A DNA stretch of 64,000 bases from Bog-950 sp046329515 (GCA_046329515.1 JAXLUM010000001.1:124001-188000); one strand, 5' to 3'; positions 18,740 through 28,040 are shown, numbered from the stretch's first letter. Notes: generated from the letters alone by a model not told the origin. Program-made: numbers and translations.

Positions 18740-19963
18740 GTGAACACCTCCAGGTTTTTTACTGCCGGCAAATTGGGGCCGCTTACCTTACGAAACCGCA
18801 GTATAAGAGCAGCTGCTTTTGAGGGCATGTGTAACGGCCACACTATAACGCCTGAATTACTGGCTTATCATAGCGCAGTAGCTGAGGGAGGTATAGGAAT
18901 GAGCACGCTGGCCTATGCGGCAGTTTCAAAGGGTGGGCTTTCCTTTCCGCACCAGCTTTGGTTGCGTAAAGAAATTGTACCGGAGCTGCGCCGCTTTACT
19001 GATGCATTGCACAGCAAAGGAGCGGCTGCCTCTATACAAATAGGGCATTGCGGCAATATGGCCAATAGTGCAGTAACAGGCCAAAAGCCAATTGCCCCTT
19101 CAGGCGGTATTAACTGGTATGGGCCAACTTTCCCGCGCACCATGGTTAAAGATGATTTTAAGCAGGTAGTTGAAGATTTTACAAATGCAGTTCGCATAGC
19201 GGTTGAAGGAGGCTTTGATGCTGTTGAAGTGCACGCCGGGCATGGTTATCTCATCAGTCAGGTTCTTTCTCCTTATACCAATAGGCGCAAAGATGAATAC
19301 GGCGGTAGTTTTGAAAACCGCAGCCGCTTTATGCGTGAAGTATTAAGTGCCGTACGCAATGCCTTGCCAAATAGCAATGCCCTATTGGTTAAAATGAATA
19401 GCTATGATGGCTTTAGCGGCGGCATTACCAAAGAAGAGGGCATAGAAACTGCCCGAGTGATTGAAGGCAGCGGTGCAGATGCGCTGGTAGTTTCAGGTGG
19501 TTTTGTCAGCAAAGCGCCTATGTATGTAATGCGTGGCAGTATGCCCGTGGAAGTGATGGCGCATTTTATAAAAGAGCCCTTCACAAAGTTTTTTGTGCGC
19601 TTGTTGGGCAACAAACTGATTAAGCCCGAAGTGTTTAAGGAAGGCTATTTTATTGAGGATGCTATGCGCATTCAACAGGCTGTAAAAATACCTGTGGTGC
19701 TGGTAGGCGGCATGAATTCCATGCAAACCATTGATGAAGCCATGAGCCGGGGCTTTGAATTTATAGCTATGGCCCGCGCCTTAATACAGCAACCTGATTT
19801 TGTAAATCGTTTGCGCGATGAAACAATTGCGAAATCAAATTGCACTGTCTGCAATTACTGCGTAGCGAAAATGTATAGCGGCACCATGAGTTGCTACATG
19901 AATGAGCAAGGCTTAAGTGCCGAACTTCAGGAGAAAATAAAACGAATGCCTCATGCCGGATAA
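18740..19963 (+). CDS. Old-yellow-enzyme family NADH:flavin oxidoreductase with a Cys cluster
   Basis: This FMN-dependent TIM-barrel reductase is related to OYE and 2,4-dienoyl-CoA reductase. I used GTG at 18740-18742, giving 407 residues starting NTSRFFTAGKLGPLTLRNRS. That sets the FxxxxLGPLxLxNR motif at its usual distance from the N-terminus, which an upstream ATG at 18689 would not. FMN/active-site motifs include IQIGHCGNMA, VEVHAGHGYLISQ, SPYTNRRKDEYGGSFENRSR and VVLVGGMNS. The C-terminus has CTVCNYC followed ten residues later by another Cys, which could bind an Fe-S cluster. The SDR gene starts inside the 3' end (11-base overlap), so the two form one unit. Confidence 0.88.
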   Translation: MNTSRFFTAGKLGPLTLRNRSIRAAAFEGMCNGHTITPELLAYHSAVAEGGIGMSTLAYAAVSKGGLSFPHQLWLRKEIVPELRRFTDALHSKGAAASIQIGHCGNMANSAVTGQKPIAPSGGINWYGPTFPRTMVKDDFKQVVEDFTNAVRIAVEGGFDAVEVHAGHGYLISQVLSPYTNRRKDEYGGSFENRSRFMREVLSAVRNALPNSNALLVKMNSYDGFSGGITKEEGIETARVIEGSGADALVVSGGFVSKAPMYVMRGSMPVEVMAHFIKEPFTKFFVRLLGNKLIKPEVFKEGYFIEDAMRIQQAVKIPVVLVGGMNSMQTIDEAMSRGFEFIAMARALIQQPDFVNRLRDETIAKSNCTVCNYCVAKMYSGTMSCYMNEQGLSAELQEKIKRMPHAG

Positions 19964-20735
19964 CTTCGCGTTAATCACAGGGGCATCATCCGGTATAGGG
20001 TTAGAAATGGCCCGCCTGTTGGCACAACGGGGCTATCATTTGTTGTTGGTTAGCAATCAGGAGGCAGAACTTAAAAAGCTGCAACTTGAGTTGGCTAAGG
20101 AGTTTAATAAACGGGTTGAAATACTGCCTATAAACCTTGCTACTGCAGAAGCTGCAAAAGCAGTATTTGATTATTGCAATTCGAAGGCATTAAACGTTGA
20201 AGTGCTGATAAACAATGCGGGCTTTTTCTTTTTCGGCCAAATTGCTGATGCCGATTACGGGAAAGCAACAGCCATGATGCTTTTGCATGTAGTTACTCTT
20301 TCGCAAATGTGCACCCTGTTTGGCGCACAAATGAAGGAGCGGCGCAAAGGCTATATTCTTAACACCTCTTCTATTTCTGCTTATAAGTCTTTTCCCGGCA
20401 TTGGCTATTATGGCTCTACCAAGGCCTACATTAAAAGCTTTACACAAAGCCTGCATACGGAATTAAAACACTATGGTGTACATGTTACCTGCTTAAGTCC
20501 GGGCGCTACAGCCACCAACTTATACGACCCTAACGTAATTAACGTAGAACTCGGTAAGAAGGTGGGGGTTATGATGAATGCCCAAAAAGTGGCAGCTGCC
20601 GGAATAGAAGGGCTGTTCAAAAATAAAGCGGTAGTAGTGCCGGGCCTGTTAACTAAATTGATGCTGTTTTTTGCCAGGCTTACGCCGCAATGGCTTATTT
20701 ACCAGATACGAATACGCAGCAGGTGGTTAAAATAA
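19953..20735 (+). CDS. Short-chain dehydrogenase/reductase
   Basis: This 260-residue classical SDR has the cofactor-binding TGASSGIG (9-16), the structural NNAG (about 88-91), the catalytic Ser in NTSSISAYKS and the YYGSTKAYIK active site with Tyr and Lys (about 152-156). The C-terminus ends in a hydrophobic, basic segment (LTKLMLFFARLTPQWLIYQI) that may associate with the membrane. Substrate specificity cannot be read from sequence. It starts within the end of the OYE-family reductase gene, so the two reductases are translationally coupled and may act on the same unsaturated carbonyl or lipid substrate; that link is inference. Confidence 0.9.
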   Translation: MPDNFALITGASSGIGLEMARLLAQRGYHLLLVSNQEAELKKLQLELAKEFNKRVEILPINLATAEAAKAVFDYCNSKALNVEVLINNAGFFFFGQIADADYGKATAMMLLHVVTLSQMCTLFGAQMKERRKGYILNTSSISAYKSFPGIGYYGSTKAYIKSFTQSLHTELKHYGVHVTCLSPGATATNLYDPNVINVELGKKVGVMMNAQKVAAAGIEGLFKNKAVVVPGLLTKLMLFFARLTPQWLIYQIRIRSRWLK

Positions 20736-20789
20736 ATAAAGTGGCAGGCTGCTGTGTAAAAATCCCGGTAAGCTTCAGCGCAGTTCAGT

Positions 20790-20797
20790 TATTTTCG
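20790..20797 (+). promoter_or_regulatory. -7 box of the UvrD/PcrA gene
   Basis: TATTTTCG is one base off TAnnTTTG and ends 5 bases before the ATG at 20803, which would make the transcript leaderless. No good -33 TTTG is visible. Confidence 0.3.
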
Positions 20798-20802
20798 CGC
20801 CT

Positions 20803-23079
20803 ATGTCGTATTTAGATGAGTTGAATGAAGCCCAGCGTGCAGCAGTAGTAAATACCGATGGGCCAACGATGATTGTTGCGGGGCCGGGTTCAGGAAAAAC
20901 AAGAGTGCTTACGTACCGCATTGCGCATCTTATGCGTAACGGGGTTGATGCATTTTCCATATTAGCCTTAACCTTTACCAATAAGGCCAGCGAGGCGATG
21001 CGCCAGCGTATTGAAAAAATTGCCGGCACCGATGCCCGCAGTTTGTATATGGGCACCTTTCACAGTGTGTTTGCGCGCATTTTACGTGTGGAGGCACAGC
21101 GCATAGGCTTCCCTTCCAACTTTACTATTTACGATACTGAAGATTCGCGCTCGCTTATAAAAACAATCATTAAGGAAAATAACCTTGATGATAAAATCTA
21201 TAAGCCCAACCAAATACAGTACCGCATATCAGCCATGAAAAACTCGCTGATAACACCGGAAATGTATGCTACGGATAGCGAGTTAATGGCTGAAGACAGA
21301 AGCACACGCCGCCCCGCTACTGCACAACTTTACAAACTGTATTGCGACCGTTGCTTTAAGGCCGGCGCTATGGACTTTGATGATTTGCTGTTGAACACAC
21401 ACATCATTTTTGAAAAGTTTCCTGATGCCCTTTATAAATACCAGCACAAGTTCCGCTATGTTTTAATCGATGAGTTTCAGGATACCAACTACCTGCAGTA
21501 TGCTATTGTAAAGCGCATTGCTGATGTATTTCAGAATATAACGGTGGTGGGCGATGATGCCCAAAGTATTTACGCTTTCCGCGGAGCTACTATTGATAAC
21601 ATCCTGAATTTTGAAAAAGATTTTCCGGAATTGAAAGTGTACAAACTGGAACAAAACTACCGCAGTACACAGAATATTGTAAAGGCGGCCAATGAGCTGA
21701 TACACCGCAATAAGAATCAACTGAAAAAGGAGATTTGGACAGATAACGCAAAGGGCGACGATATAAAAATTGTGCGCACCCCAAGTGATAACGAAGAAGG
21801 ACGTTGGGTGGCAGACAGCATGATGGAGTTGAAAATGCGTGAGCATTATAAGAACAGTGACTTTGCTATACTTTACCGTACTAACGCACAGAGCCGCGCA
21901 TTTGAAGAAGCGCTACGCAGGCAGAATATTCCTTATCGCATTTATGGAGGCATGAGCTTTTATCAGCGCAAGGAAATTAAGGACCTGTTGGCTTACCTGA
22001 AACTAACGGTAAACCCTTACGATGAAGAGGCGCTGAAACGGATTATTAATTACCCGGCGCGGGGTATAGGGCAAACCACTATTGATAAAATTATTATCAC
22101 CGCTAATAACGAGAACAAACGCCCCTGGGACATTTTAAACGAGGTGCAGTATTACGATATACCCACCCGCACCAAAAATGCGGTTGAGGAGTTTGTGCTG
22201 ATGATAAAAAGCTTTGGCGCACAGGCTACAAAGCTGAATGCTTACGACCTGGCTAAGAACATTGGCAGCACTACTAAAATGGTAAGCGAGTTATATAACG
22301 ATAAAACCGTTGAAGGGGTTAGCCGTTATGAAAACGTGCAGGAGTTGTTGAACTCTATTAAAGAGTTTGTGGAGGAGGATGTAGTACAGGAAGATGAAGT
22401 GCTAAGCACAGATAAGAGCCTGGGTTCGTTTTTGCAAAACGTTACATTGCTTACAGGCGACGAAAAAGATGCCGCCAATGCAGATAGTGTAAAGCTGATG
22501 ACCGTACACGCCGCCAAGGGGCTTGAGTTTAAAGTAGTGTATGTAGTAGGCATGGAGGAAAACCTGTTCCCGGGCCAGCAGAGTTTATACAGCCTGGAAG
22601 ATTTGGAAGAAGAACGCCGCTTGTTTTATGTAGCTATTACCCGTGCCGAAGCGCGGCTGTATTTAACTTATGCAAGCACACGTTATAAATTCGGGCAGTT
22701 GAACTATTGCGACCCTAGCCGTTTTTTACAGGAGGTGCCGGAGAACGTGGTATCGCACCATGGTGATGTGCGCAAGGCTAAAATACACAGCAGCCACGCA
22801 CCAACGGAAGGCTTTACCAAAAGCGTATATCCTAAGCCATCAGTTACACCGGCCGCCAAGCCACCCGTAACTGAAGCCACCGGTGAGCCCTTTGTAGCTG
22901 ATGATGCCAACACCCTGCAGGTAGGCATGGAGGTTTTACACGAAAAATTTGGTGAGGGTAAGGTGGTAAGTATTGAGGGGAGCGGGGCGAATAAAATTGC
23001 CAGTATCTTTTTCTCTGCCTATGGTGTAAAGAAGATTATGCTGAAGTTTGCACGGGTTAAGATTCTTAAGAATACCTAA
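20803..23079 (+). CDS. UvrD/PcrA-type superfamily 1 DNA helicase
   Basis: This 758-residue 3'-5' helicase acts in nucleotide excision and mismatch repair and in removing RecA. Helicase motifs appear in order: Q-motif LNEAQRAAV, motif I AGPGSGKTRVLTYR (about 25-38), motif Ia LTFTNKAS, motif II LIDEFQDTNYLQY (about 221), motif III VVGDDAQSIYAFRGA, motif IV YRTNAQSRAFEEALR, motif V VKLMTVHAAKGLEF and motif VI RRLFYVAITRAEARLYL. The last 60 residues form a Tudor-like domain (LQVGMEVLHEKFGEGKVV) typical of PcrA, which contacts RNA polymerase. PcrA is the closest description; the gene symbol is left open between uvrD and pcrA. Confidence 0.95.
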   Translation: MSYLDELNEAQRAAVVNTDGPTMIVAGPGSGKTRVLTYRIAHLMRNGVDAFSILALTFTNKASEAMRQRIEKIAGTDARSLYMGTFHSVFARILRVEAQRIGFPSNFTIYDTEDSRSLIKTIIKENNLDDKIYKPNQIQYRISAMKNSLITPEMYATDSELMAEDRSTRRPATAQLYKLYCDRCFKAGAMDFDDLLLNTHIIFEKFPDALYKYQHKFRYVLIDEFQDTNYLQYAIVKRIADVFQNITVVGDDAQSIYAFRGATIDNILNFEKDFPELKVYKLEQNYRSTQNIVKAANELIHRNKNQLKKEIWTDNAKGDDIKIVRTPSDNEEGRWVADSMMELKMREHYKNSDFAILYRTNAQSRAFEEALRRQNIPYRIYGGMSFYQRKEIKDLLAYLKLTVNPYDEEALKRIINYPARGIGQTTIDKIIITANNENKRPWDILNEVQYYDIPTRTKNAVEEFVLMIKSFGAQATKLNAYDLAKNIGSTTKMVSELYNDKTVEGVSRYENVQELLNSIKEFVEEDVVQEDEVLSTDKSLGSFLQNVTLLTGDEKDAANADSVKLMTVHAAKGLEFKVVYVVGMEENLFPGQQSLYSLEDLEEERRLFYVAITRAEARLYLTYASTRYKFGQLNYCDPSRFLQEVPENVVSHHGDVRKAKIHSSHAPTEGFTKSVYPKPSVTPAAKPPVTEATGEPFVADDANTLQVGMEVLHEKFGEGKVVSIEGSGANKIASIFFSAYGVKKIMLKFARVKILKNT

Positions 23080-23095
23080 GCCCCCAGAAGCTGAT

Positions 23096-23126
23096 TTTGT
23101 TGCTTCGGTTCTTTTATACATCTTTG
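23096..23126 (+). promoter_or_regulatory. Promoter of the DUF4290 gene
   Basis: TTTG (23096-23099), 19 bases, then CATCTTTG (23119-23126), one base off TAnnTTTG. The leader to the ATG at 23267 would be about 130 bases, unusually long compared with other genes here, and no riboswitch was recognised in it. Confidence 0.45.
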
Positions 23127-23266
23127 TAGTATCAACTGCAATTAAGCTGCAAGCGTTAACGAACCCTCCTGTTAATTCGTAAGCAGTATTCCCGGTAGCA
23201 GTTTCTTCATTAAAGGGCCTATACCCGCATTACATTTTTACTTAACTGAATTAAATTCCATTTTAA

Positions 23267-23983
23267 ATGGCTACATATAATACCATACGCAACAAACTTG
23301 TTTTAAAGGAATACGGCCGTCATGTACAGCGCATAGTGGAGAATTGCCTGAAAGAAAAGGACGTTGAAAAACGCAACCAGTTTTCTAAAGAGATAATTGA
23401 ACTAATGGGCCAGTTGAACCCACAACTGCGCAACGTGGAAGACTTTCGCCATAAGTTGTGGGACCACCTGTTTATAATGAGCGACTACCAACTGCAGGTT
23501 GAATCACCTTATCCAATTAAAAAACGCGAGGAAATTGAACGTAAACCTGAACGTTTGCCTTACCCGCAAAGCCGCATACGTTACAAGCACTATGGTAAAA
23601 ACGTAGAAAAGCTGGTTAAAAAAGCGGTTGAAACAGAAGATACGGAAAAGCAAGCCGGCTTTACTTCTTGCATTGGTAACTTTATGAAACTGGTTTACCA
23701 AAACTGGAGCAAGGAGCAGGTGAACGATGAGATTATTAAGAACGATTTACGCCTGCTTTCAAAAGGAGCGTTGATTGTTGCTGATGACCATGACCTTAAC
23801 AGTTTAGCACGTGCTAACAAACAGCGCATTGGCGAAGGGAAATCCTTCCAACAGCATAAACACAAAGGTGGCGGAGGTAAATTCCGCCATGGCGGAGGTG
23901 GTGGTGGCGGTAACCACGGCGGCGGCGGGCATGGTGGTGGCCAAAACCGCAACAACAAGAACTTTAAAAAACGTAGAGGATAA
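23267..23983 (+). CDS. DUF4290 protein with a Gly/His-rich basic tail
   Basis: This 238-residue protein has the conserved helical DUF4290 domain over about residues 1-185, with repeated boxes YGRHVQRIVENCL and YGKNVEKLVKKAV. It seems restricted to Bacteroidota and has no established function. The tail from about residue 190 is dominated by Gly, His, Lys and Asn (HKHKGGGGKF, HGGGGHGGGQ, NFKKRRG). Such tails often bind RNA or metal ions, so an RNA-associated role is possible but inferred. It has its own promoter and ends at a strong bidirectional terminator. Confidence 0.9.
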   Translation: MATYNTIRNKLVLKEYGRHVQRIVENCLKEKDVEKRNQFSKEIIELMGQLNPQLRNVEDFRHKLWDHLFIMSDYQLQVESPYPIKKREEIERKPERLPYPQSRIRYKHYGKNVEKLVKKAVETEDTEKQAGFTSCIGNFMKLVYQNWSKEQVNDEIIKNDLRLLSKGALIVADDHDLNSLARANKQRIGEGKSFQQHKHKGGGGKFRHGGGGGGGNHGGGGHGGGQNRNNKNFKKRRG

Positions 23984-23989
23984 TATTCA

Positions 23990-24013
23990 CGGGCGCTTAG
24001 GCGCCCGTTTTTT
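23990..24013. terminator. Bidirectional intrinsic terminator
   Basis: CGGGCGC (23990-23996), loop TTAG, GCGCCCG (24001-24007), then six T residues. It lies between convergent genes DUF4290 and the helical protein at 24012. The opposite strand has a weaker run, so it acts mainly on the plus strand. Confidence 0.85.
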
Positions 24014-25469
24014 ATTGCAGTTTGTTTTCAATCCAGCTTACAAAGTTAAAGCCGCGCGTAAGGTTACGTTCAAAAGGATTTTTCGAAAGTTTTTGTAGGT
24101 TATTTTTAAGATTATAGAGGTAAGCCCTCATGTCCTGTTCATTGATTTTTTCAGGCAGGTGTTTCACCCCGTTTAGCACGGTGCGTTCAAAGGGCCTAAG
24201 CCTGGCATGTTGCCGCAAATAGCGTTTGGTATTTGCAATAAGGTATTCAATTAGTAAATAGTTTTTTAGCTCGTAGTGTGTAAGTATACCAAGCAGCCGC
24301 GCCTGGGTTTGAACAATGGTGTGCTGAAAGCTTGATTTGTCGGAAAGTATTTCATCTAAAACAGAAAGGGTTTCGTTGTATTCTCTATTGCGAAAGCAGC
24401 TATAAGCAAGGTCCATTAAGCCAAGGCTAACAACCGGGGTCGTCTCTTTTTGACTTACCAGAAAATCTTTGGTCTTCATTCTTCTTTCGGTGGTTGCTTC
24501 CGGCCAATTGTGCACTGCATTAATTGCAGCAAACGCAAAGTTTAAAAGCAGTTTGGTGCGCACATCTGTTTTGCCCTTGCATATTTGTTCAAGGTTAAGA
24601 AAGTGTTTTAAGGCAAGTTCAGGTTTTTTAAGGTGCAGGCTTGAGTTAATCAGCAACTCAAAAGTGCTCAGTTGGTAGCTGTAAACCGGTTGTAGTTCTT
24701 TTTCATAGCTTTTAACGCACTCCAAACGCCGTATGGCGAATTCGTAACTGCGTTCAAAATTGCCAAGCATGTAATTGTAATAATAATAGTAGTTATAAAA
24801 GAAGATGCGTGCGGCGGGGGTATATACCTCCTCCTCGGTTTTAAAAGGCATTTTTTTGCCAAGTTGTTTTAACTCGGCAAGGGCGCTCTTATCGCGGATG
24901 GGAAATTTTTCAGAATAAAACCGCACCAGGGTTCGGAATTGTATCTGTATTTCCATGCGGTTGGAGAAAAGACTTAATGCTTCCAGCAATTTGCTTTCGT
25001 AGGTTTCCAGCAGAAAGGGATTGCCCGTGCGTTGCGCGTATTTAATCATATTATCTAGCGCAACTAATTGTATTTGCGGGTTGGAATGATTGTTCGCTTC
25101 CTCCAGTTGTTCTTCGTAAAGCTGTAGCGCATTTTTATGGAACCCCCTTTCAAAAAGAAGATCGGCATCAATATTCATTTGGCGCATTTTCCATGCCGGT
25201 GTTGGGCTGCCCTTGTGCACCCTTAAAAACAGAATGAGCTGGTCGTATAAATAACTTTTCAGCGAAGGGAGATGAACTGTAATCTTTAGTCGCTTCAGTT
25301 CAGCTTTCAGCCTTTGCTTGTCGTAATCTTTCATTGAAGCCAGCAGGTCAAACAATACAATGTAGGCTGCCTGGCTCTTCGCATTTGCATTGAACCTTTT
25401 AAAAAGCATTTTTTCGTTAGCGGTAAACCCCCTAACCAGTTTGTGCAAATCGGCTTCACTAAAACGCAT
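24012..25469 (-). CDS. Bacteroidota-specific helical (TPR-like) protein, copy A
   Basis: This 485-residue, all-helical cytoplasmic protein of unknown function has no signal peptide. It begins MRFSEADLHKLVRGFTANEK and has a conserved N-terminal box of the form L-x-TAxEKxxFK, then Y-x-x-LFD, then SLKSYLYDQLI. The same box recurs in the protein at 50589-52091, and I recall many similar Bacteroidota proteins with 'LTKSEKRYF'. The rest consists of degenerate TPR-like helix pairs (ALQLYEEQLEEANNHSN, YEFAIRRLECVKSYEKEL). A scaffold or sensing role is plausible, but nothing enzymatic is visible. It lies in a block separating DUF4290 from murA. Confidence 0.75.
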   Translation of the reverse strand: MRFSEADLHKLVRGFTANEKMLFKRFNANAKSQAAYIVLFDLLASMKDYDKQRLKAELKRLKITVHLPSLKSYLYDQLILFLRVHKGSPTPAWKMRQMNIDADLLFERGFHKNALQLYEEQLEEANNHSNPQIQLVALDNMIKYAQRTGNPFLLETYESKLLEALSLFSNRMEIQIQFRTLVRFYSEKFPIRDKSALAELKQLGKKMPFKTEEEVYTPAARIFFYNYYYYYNYMLGNFERSYEFAIRRLECVKSYEKELQPVYSYQLSTFELLINSSLHLKKPELALKHFLNLEQICKGKTDVRTKLLLNFAFAAINAVHNWPEATTERRMKTKDFLVSQKETTPVVSLGLMDLAYSCFRNREYNETLSVLDEILSDKSSFQHTIVQTQARLLGILTHYELKNYLLIEYLIANTKRYLRQHARLRPFERTVLNGVKHLPEKINEQDMRAYLYNLKNNLQKLSKNPFERNLTRGFNFVSWIENKLQ

Positions 25470-25607
25470 TCCTAAACCCTCTTATTTTTTTAATATTTCA
25501 TTGGAGATTATGAATAAATATAGTTGTCCTGAGCCCTAATTTATTAAAAAGCTGCTTCGTTTCAAATGTGTGGCTGCAGGCACTTTTGCACTACAAAAAC
25601 AACAAAC

Positions 25608-27767
25608 ATGAAAAATTCAGTTACCCAATTCTGTTTATGGTTAATAGCTGCACTTATAAGCGGCCCTTTGCTGGCCCAACCTGCTGTTAATCTCGATTTT
25701 GCAAAGGCCATTGTATGTAAAAATTCTTCCAAAAGCGTTTACCCGGGCAGGGCCATAGCCCAGGATGATAGCGGTTTTGTGTATGTATCACTGGTAATAG
25801 AGGATACAACAGATGTTGACCCGGGAAGCGGGGTGTTGAATTTCACACCTCAAACGGGGGCATACAACACTATGGCATTTGCCAGGTATTCAGGCGATGG
25901 AGAATTGATGTGGGCTAAAAATATTGAAGTGGATGTAGCAGGCAGCATTTCAAAAATAATGGTTTACCAGGGCTCCATATATCTTTTTGGCCAGTATCGC
26001 AGCCATGCTGATTTTGACCCCGGTGCAGGCACCGCCTACTTAACAGGTAATGCTTCAATCAATACTCCCTTTGTGGCCAAATACACGTTAAACGGAGATT
26101 TTATTTTTGCTAAAAATATGGCAACGACAACAGGTGATGTTTACATCTACGATGTTGCAACTTATTCCTTTGGCTACTTTGTAGTTGTTGGCGCTTTTTC
26201 GAATAGTACTGACTTTGATCCTTCAACTAACACCTATACACTTAACCCCGTGCAAAACGGTTACTACGATGGATATGTGGCTGAATACGATACTAACTTT
26301 ACACAGGCAACCGCCTATCGTTTATCGGGCGCAAGCGGAAGCACGGCCTCTGATTATATTGAAGAGGTTGAGATTGATAACAACAATAATGTATACCTGG
26401 CAGGTTATTCAGGAAGCGGCCCGCTTTACACTGATTTTTTTAACGCTTCGGTAGGGCAGCTTACGCCCTCTAACACATCGGGTAATGCCTTTATTTTAAA
26501 GTACAACGATTTGTTTCAGCGCCAATGGGGTTACTTTTTTAACAGCAGCGACTATACTGAAGTTTCTGATTTGCTGGTTAGTTATAGTAACGTATACGCA
26601 TTATTAAGGTGCGATGGGGGTGTGGTGGACTTTGACCCAAGCGCAAATAATGCCAGCAGCAACTTTAATTCAAACCCCGGTTGTGCTCTGCTAAAGCTTG
26701 ATGATAACGGTGTATATGGTTTTCATAAAGTTTGGCAAACAACATTAGCGAACAATTACATTGACTTGAACAACCTGCAATTAGGCAGCCCGGGTATTTT
26801 GGTAAGCGGCAGGTACCGCGGCACTGTTGATTTAGACCCCGATGTGCCACAGGTTAACGCTGCTGCAACCGACCCTTCGGGCAATAGTAGTATTTGTATG
26901 CTGCTTAACTATTCAGGAACACTGCAGTTGCATAAAGAGTTAACCGGCAACGCTAATACCTGTGAGGCCAGTGTGTTTAGCAATCAGAATAACCAGTATA
27001 TCTATGTTACCGGTACGTTTAGCGATACGGTAAACTTTAATACGGCAACAAACCCATCCTTATTTATAGCCGGTAAAAGCAGTCAGTTCTCTTACAATAC
27101 TTACCTGGCTAAGTATGATTTTTTTGATTTGGCGCCTGATACCATTTCTAAAAACATGCTGTTTAGTAATGTAACCGATACCACCATGAAAGTTAGCTTT
27201 ACCAAGGGTAACGGCAACAAGCGAATTGTAATAGCGCGTGAGGCCGCAGCAGTAAACGCAGAGCCCTTGGATGGTATTTTTTACTATTCCGATACTGTGT
27301 TTGGTATGGGTACTAACTTCGGCGGCCAGTATGTAGTTTACAGCGATACCGGCAGTAGTTTTACTGTAACCGGGCTAACCCCAAACACGGTTTACCACTT
27401 TGCTGTTTATGAGTTCAACGGCTACTCCTCGCAAATAAACTATCTCACCTCTGCAGTTTTAAGGGGCAACCAAAAAACAACGCTTAACGGTAATACCAAC
27501 ACCGCTGTAAACAATTTAAACTCCGGCACTAGTTGGAATGTTTATCCTAACCCTGTTGCAAGCACGTTGATAGTTGAAAGGGCTGAGTCAAATAGCGCGA
27601 ATGCCGTTTTATCCGTTTTTGATGTTTCGGGTAAACTAATGCTGCAGCAGGAGCTTGCAGCAACGCAACGGCTACAGTTTGATTTGAGTGGCTTTTCGGC
27701 GGGTATTTATCTGGTAAACGTAAAAGGCGAAAACGGTATTTACCAAACCAAGATTATAAAAATGTAA
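25608..27767 (+). CDS. T9SS-secreted beta-propeller-like protein with fibronectin III domain
   Basis: I used ATG 25608, giving 719 residues with signal peptide MKNSVTQFCLWLIAALISG ending LLAQ. At least five spaced DxDP repeats (DVDPGSG, DFDPGAG, DFDPSTN, DFDPSAN, DLDPDVP) with intervening 'YVAGxY' strands suggest a propeller of SBBP/calcium-binding type. A fibronectin III-like segment covers about 520-620 (FTVTGLTPNTVYHFAVYEF). The last 75 residues, WNVYPNPVASTLIVERA to a basic end, are a type A T9SS sorting domain, which sends the protein through the outer membrane for anchoring or release. The ligand is unknown. Confidence 0.85.
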   Translation: MKNSVTQFCLWLIAALISGPLLAQPAVNLDFAKAIVCKNSSKSVYPGRAIAQDDSGFVYVSLVIEDTTDVDPGSGVLNFTPQTGAYNTMAFARYSGDGELMWAKNIEVDVAGSISKIMVYQGSIYLFGQYRSHADFDPGAGTAYLTGNASINTPFVAKYTLNGDFIFAKNMATTTGDVYIYDVATYSFGYFVVVGAFSNSTDFDPSTNTYTLNPVQNGYYDGYVAEYDTNFTQATAYRLSGASGSTASDYIEEVEIDNNNNVYLAGYSGSGPLYTDFFNASVGQLTPSNTSGNAFILKYNDLFQRQWGYFFNSSDYTEVSDLLVSYSNVYALLRCDGGVVDFDPSANNASSNFNSNPGCALLKLDDNGVYGFHKVWQTTLANNYIDLNNLQLGSPGILVSGRYRGTVDLDPDVPQVNAAATDPSGNSSICMLLNYSGTLQLHKELTGNANTCEASVFSNQNNQYIYVTGTFSDTVNFNTATNPSLFIAGKSSQFSYNTYLAKYDFFDLAPDTISKNMLFSNVTDTTMKVSFTKGNGNKRIVIAREAAAVNAEPLDGIFYYSDTVFGMGTNFGGQYVVYSDTGSSFTVTGLTPNTVYHFAVYEFNGYSSQINYLTSAVLRGNQKTTLNGNTNTAVNNLNSGTSWNVYPNPVASTLIVERAESNSANAVLSVFDVSGKLMLQQELAATQRLQFDLSGFSAGIYLVNVKGENGIYQTKIIKM

Positions 27768-28040
27768 GTCATAAATAAGCTTGTAGGTATGCTTCATGGC
27801 CCATGGCAAGGGGAGGTCAATGGTTTCTATGAAGTAATACATACAGCCCGAATTGGGTAACCGCCCCGAGGATGTAGAGCATTTGCTTAAAATCTGAGGG
27901 GCTTTACTTTTTAGCCACTCCACAGGCGCTTGTGTATAGCTTATAGGTTCAAACCTTCGCGGCGCGTAGGCCAATTGCGTTATTAGCTTCGGGTAGTTAG
28001 TGTTTAATTATCAAATTGCCCTATTCTCAAATTTATACGT
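27768..28040. other. Gap between the T9SS cargo gene and murA
   Basis: This 273-base gap contains a minus-strand reading frame (27672-27974, 100 codons) that overlaps the end of the T9SS gene. It has no recognisable domain or promoter, and I do not call it a gene. The AT-rich 3' part probably holds the murA promoter, but no clean TTTG/TAnnTTTG pair was found. Confidence 0.4.

Noticed and set aside
27672..27974. Minus-strand 100-codon frame in the gap before murA
   Set aside because: It overlaps the end of the T9SS gene on the other strand, has no recognisable domain and no promoter box. It might be a remnant, but the sequence does not show it.
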